Source: DAOPYU01 sp942493245 (GTDB lineage: Bacteria > Sumerlaeota > Sumerlaeia > UBA8349). Taken from it: 64,000 nucleotides of DNA. Made by a program: the position numbers and the translations under genes. The notes beneath the pieces were generated by a model, which had not been told where the DNA came from, ran no database searches, and saw nothing but the letters and a program-made list of their open reading frames with translations. The stretch is taken from contig OW818685.1 in assembly GCA_942493245.1 (NCBI GenBank), positions 5,208,001 through 5,272,000 on the forward strand, written 5' to 3'. Shown piece after piece: positions 62,532 to 64,000 of the stretch (the first letter of the stretch is position 1; each line of letters starts with the position of its first letter).

Positions 62532-63497
62532 TTACTTCTTCTTCGCCAGCCACCCCATGTTTCCCATCCACTCCTCGCAGCGTTTCGGCCAGGTGTTGAC
62601 CGCCTCGCCTCGCTGCTGGATGCCATAGCCGTGGCCGCCCTTGGGGTAAAGGTGCATCTCGGCGGGCACCTTGGCTTTGCGCAGCGCCTGGAAATAGACG
62701 ATGCTGTTCTCGGCCGAGACGGGATCGTCCTCCGTGTGGATCAGGAAGGCGGGCGGGGTCTCGGCGGTCACCTGCATCTCGTTCGAGTACTGGCGCACCA
62801 GATCTTCCTTCGCGTTCGCTCCCAGCAGGTTGTCGCGCGACCCGGTGTGTGTGAAAGCGGCCTGAAAGGAGATGACCGGGTAGATCAGGATGGAAAAGTC
62901 CGGGCGGCAGTTGAGGCGATCCACCGGATCGGGCGCGTCGGCCTTGCCCTTGTTGAAATGGGTGCTGGCGGTCGAGGCCAGGTGCCCCCCCGCCGAAAAG
63001 CCCATGATTCCGATCCGGTCCGGCTCGAGCTTCCACTCGGCGGCTTTCGAGCGCGTCAGGGCGATGGCGCGCTGGGCGTCGCGCAGCGGCACGTCGTGGG
63101 CGTAAACGGGCGCGTCGTCCGGTCGGGGCAGGCGGTACTTCAGGACGATCCCCGCCACGCCGAACTGGTTCAGCCAGCGGGCAATGTCGTAGCCTTCCTT
63201 GTCAATGGCCAGAATATGGTACCCGCCCCCCGGGCAGATGACCACGGCGGCGCCGGTGGCCTTATCCGGATCGGGGAGAAACACTTTTACGCTCGGCTGG
63301 TGGACGTTGCGGACGTGGCTGTCTTCTCCGCCGTTCTTGTCGTTGTTGACCCAGCTTTCCGGACCGACCTGCGCGGGCGCGCCGGGCGCCCCGTCGGGCC
63401 ACAGCGGGATCTCGATCGGTTCGGCGGCGCCGACCAGCGCCGAAAAGAGACTGAAGGCGAACACACAAAGCACAAGGCGAAGCGGGGAACGAAACAT
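62532..63497 (-). CDS. Exported alpha/beta-hydrolase, acetyl-esterase type
   Basis: A 321-residue protein with a signal peptide (LVLCVFAFSLFSALVGAAE, about 8-26). The oxyanion motif VVICPGGGYHILA, nucleophile elbow GIMGFSAGGHLAS, an Asp in FLIHTEDDPV and a His in YPKGGHGYG form a complete triad. It resembles carbohydrate acetyl-esterases of the Axe/BD-FAE group, which trim plant or bacterial polysaccharides. AGGAGG before the ATG fixes the start. A promoter candidate lies at 63564-63592. Confidence 0.88.
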   Translation of the reverse strand: MFRSPLRLVLCVFAFSLFSALVGAAEPIEIPLWPDGAPGAPAQVGPESWVNNDKNGGEDSHVRNVHQPSVKVFLPDPDKATGAAVVICPGGGYHILAIDKEGYDIARWLNQFGVAGIVLKYRLPRPDDAPVYAHDVPLRDAQRAIALTRSKAAEWKLEPDRIGIMGFSAGGHLASTASTHFNKGKADAPDPVDRLNCRPDFSILIYPVISFQAAFTHTGSRDNLLGANAKEDLVRQYSNEMQVTAETPPAFLIHTEDDPVSAENSIVYFQALRKAKVPAEMHLYPKGGHGYGIQQRGEAVNTWPKRCEEWMGNMGWLAKKK

Positions 63498-63563
63498 GGG
63501 AACGGAACCTCCTGAAGAATGTAAGGATCGGTCAAACGCTCTATTGGTCAAACGCTGAAAAGC

Positions 63564-63592
63564 ACCCTACGGGAAATCGGGAAAAAGTTCAA
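63564..63592 (-). promoter_or_regulatory. Candidate promoter of the esterase gene
   Basis: On the minus strand TTGAAC (63587-63592), 17 bases, TAGGGT (63564-63569), 67 bases before the start. Confidence 0.45.
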
Positions 63593-63730
63593 CAGGAACC
63601 CCGGGAGGGGATGATTTTCCCGTGGGGTTCCTGAGAAGACGAACAAGAGTGAGCGAATTCTGGATAACAGCCCCGATTTCCGTATTCAGTGTGGCTCCTC
63701 GATATTTCACACCACATCGCCGAAACGTAA

Positions 63731-64000
63731 TCACGCCTCTTCATTCTTCAATCGCCATCTAAAAAGTTCACAATCAACGTGGCAAATCGCACGCCGGATA
63801 TCATCAGCAATATTATGGTTCTTGTCGTAGTAATACTTTTTAAAACCGGTGAGCAAAAAAGGGAAGACTACCTCCGCCTTGAATTCCTTACCTGTGAGCG
63901 ACCGTAGTGCCTTGAATATGTAAACTTTCTTAAGTCGATCAGTGGGCCAAGTCAATGATCCACTAATCCAATCGGATCGGTACTCGGCTTTCGCACGAGC
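63731..64000 (-). CDS. Unknown protein, C-terminal part
   Basis: The frame is open from the right window edge to a stop at 63731, giving 89 visible residues (for example RLKKVYIFKALRSLTGKEFK and KKYYYDKNHNIADDIRRAIC). It is lysine- and tyrosine-rich and lower in GC than the rest of the window. No family was recognised, and its beginning lies outside. Confidence 0.6.
   Translation of the reverse strand, partial: ARAKAEYRSDWISGSLTWPTDRLKKVYIFKALRSLTGKEFKAEVVFPFLLTGFKKYYYDKNHNIADDIRRAICHVDCELFRWRLKNEEA

Overview
The window is a 64 kb piece of a GC-rich Gram-negative bacterial chromosome. Outer-membrane genes (TolB, Pal, CpoB/YbgF, many lipoproteins) show a diderm envelope. The gene mix (archaeal-type phosphoglycerate mutase, plant-like glucuronokinase, Hsp70 cluster with a TPR/J-like protein, AIM24-family protein, abundant intergenic hairpins) suggests an uncultivated lineage such as Sumerlaeota, Hydrogenedentota or a PVC relative; this is an inference without a marker gene. 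About 40 protein genes and one tRNA (Thr, anticodon CGT) are supported. No rRNA, CRISPR array, transposase or prophage was seen.

Layout. 1-13.7 kb: a methyltransferase cut by the window edge, a sugar porter, ThiE, a frameshifted membrane protein, and a sugar/central-metabolism set (ManA, ApgM, GalU, a glucuronokinase-like GHMP kinase), then a nucleoside-phosphorylase-like protein, a YihY/BrkB membrane protein and an AIM24 protein. 14.2-20.4 kb: a ribose-type ABC transporter whose ATPase and permease genes are separated by two paralogous membrane proteins with a GspG-like domain, each junction carrying the same inverted repeat. 20.6-22.9 kb: a GGDEF diguanylate cyclase. 23.3-26.1 kb: tRNA-Thr with its terminator, then a vsr / cytosine methyltransferase / putative restriction endonuclease module. 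26.2-29.0 kb: two tandem tolB genes. 29.4-35.3 kb: a second-type Hsp70 system (J-like TPR protein lacking HPD, GrpE, DnaK-like, zinc-ribbon TPR membrane protein). 36.0-36.9 kb: five tandem very small lipoprotein genes, three of them only 26-27 codons. 37.2-44.9 kb: UppP, RlmN, an internally duplicated unknown protein, Gnd and a Sel1 protein. 45.3-50.0 kb: pal, two cpoB paralogues and recQ. 50.3-64 kb: a lipoprotein, a RelA/SpoT protein with an altered synthetase motif, a large esterase-like exported protein, a signal peptidase I with a calcium-loop-like insertion, an RluD-type synthase, a PilZ protein, a protein phosphatase, an esterase and a cut unknown gene.

Themes. Envelope maintenance dominates: TolB and CpoB are both duplicated, Pal is single, and TolQRA are not in the window. 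Cyclic-di-GMP signalling is represented at both ends (GGDEF with I-site; PilZ). Stress and regulation are represented by the Hsp70 cluster and the Rel protein. Intergenic space is filled by several families of inverted repeats, many placed right behind stop codons. These repeats, the micro-lipoprotein array and the Hsp70/J-like cluster are the least explained parts.
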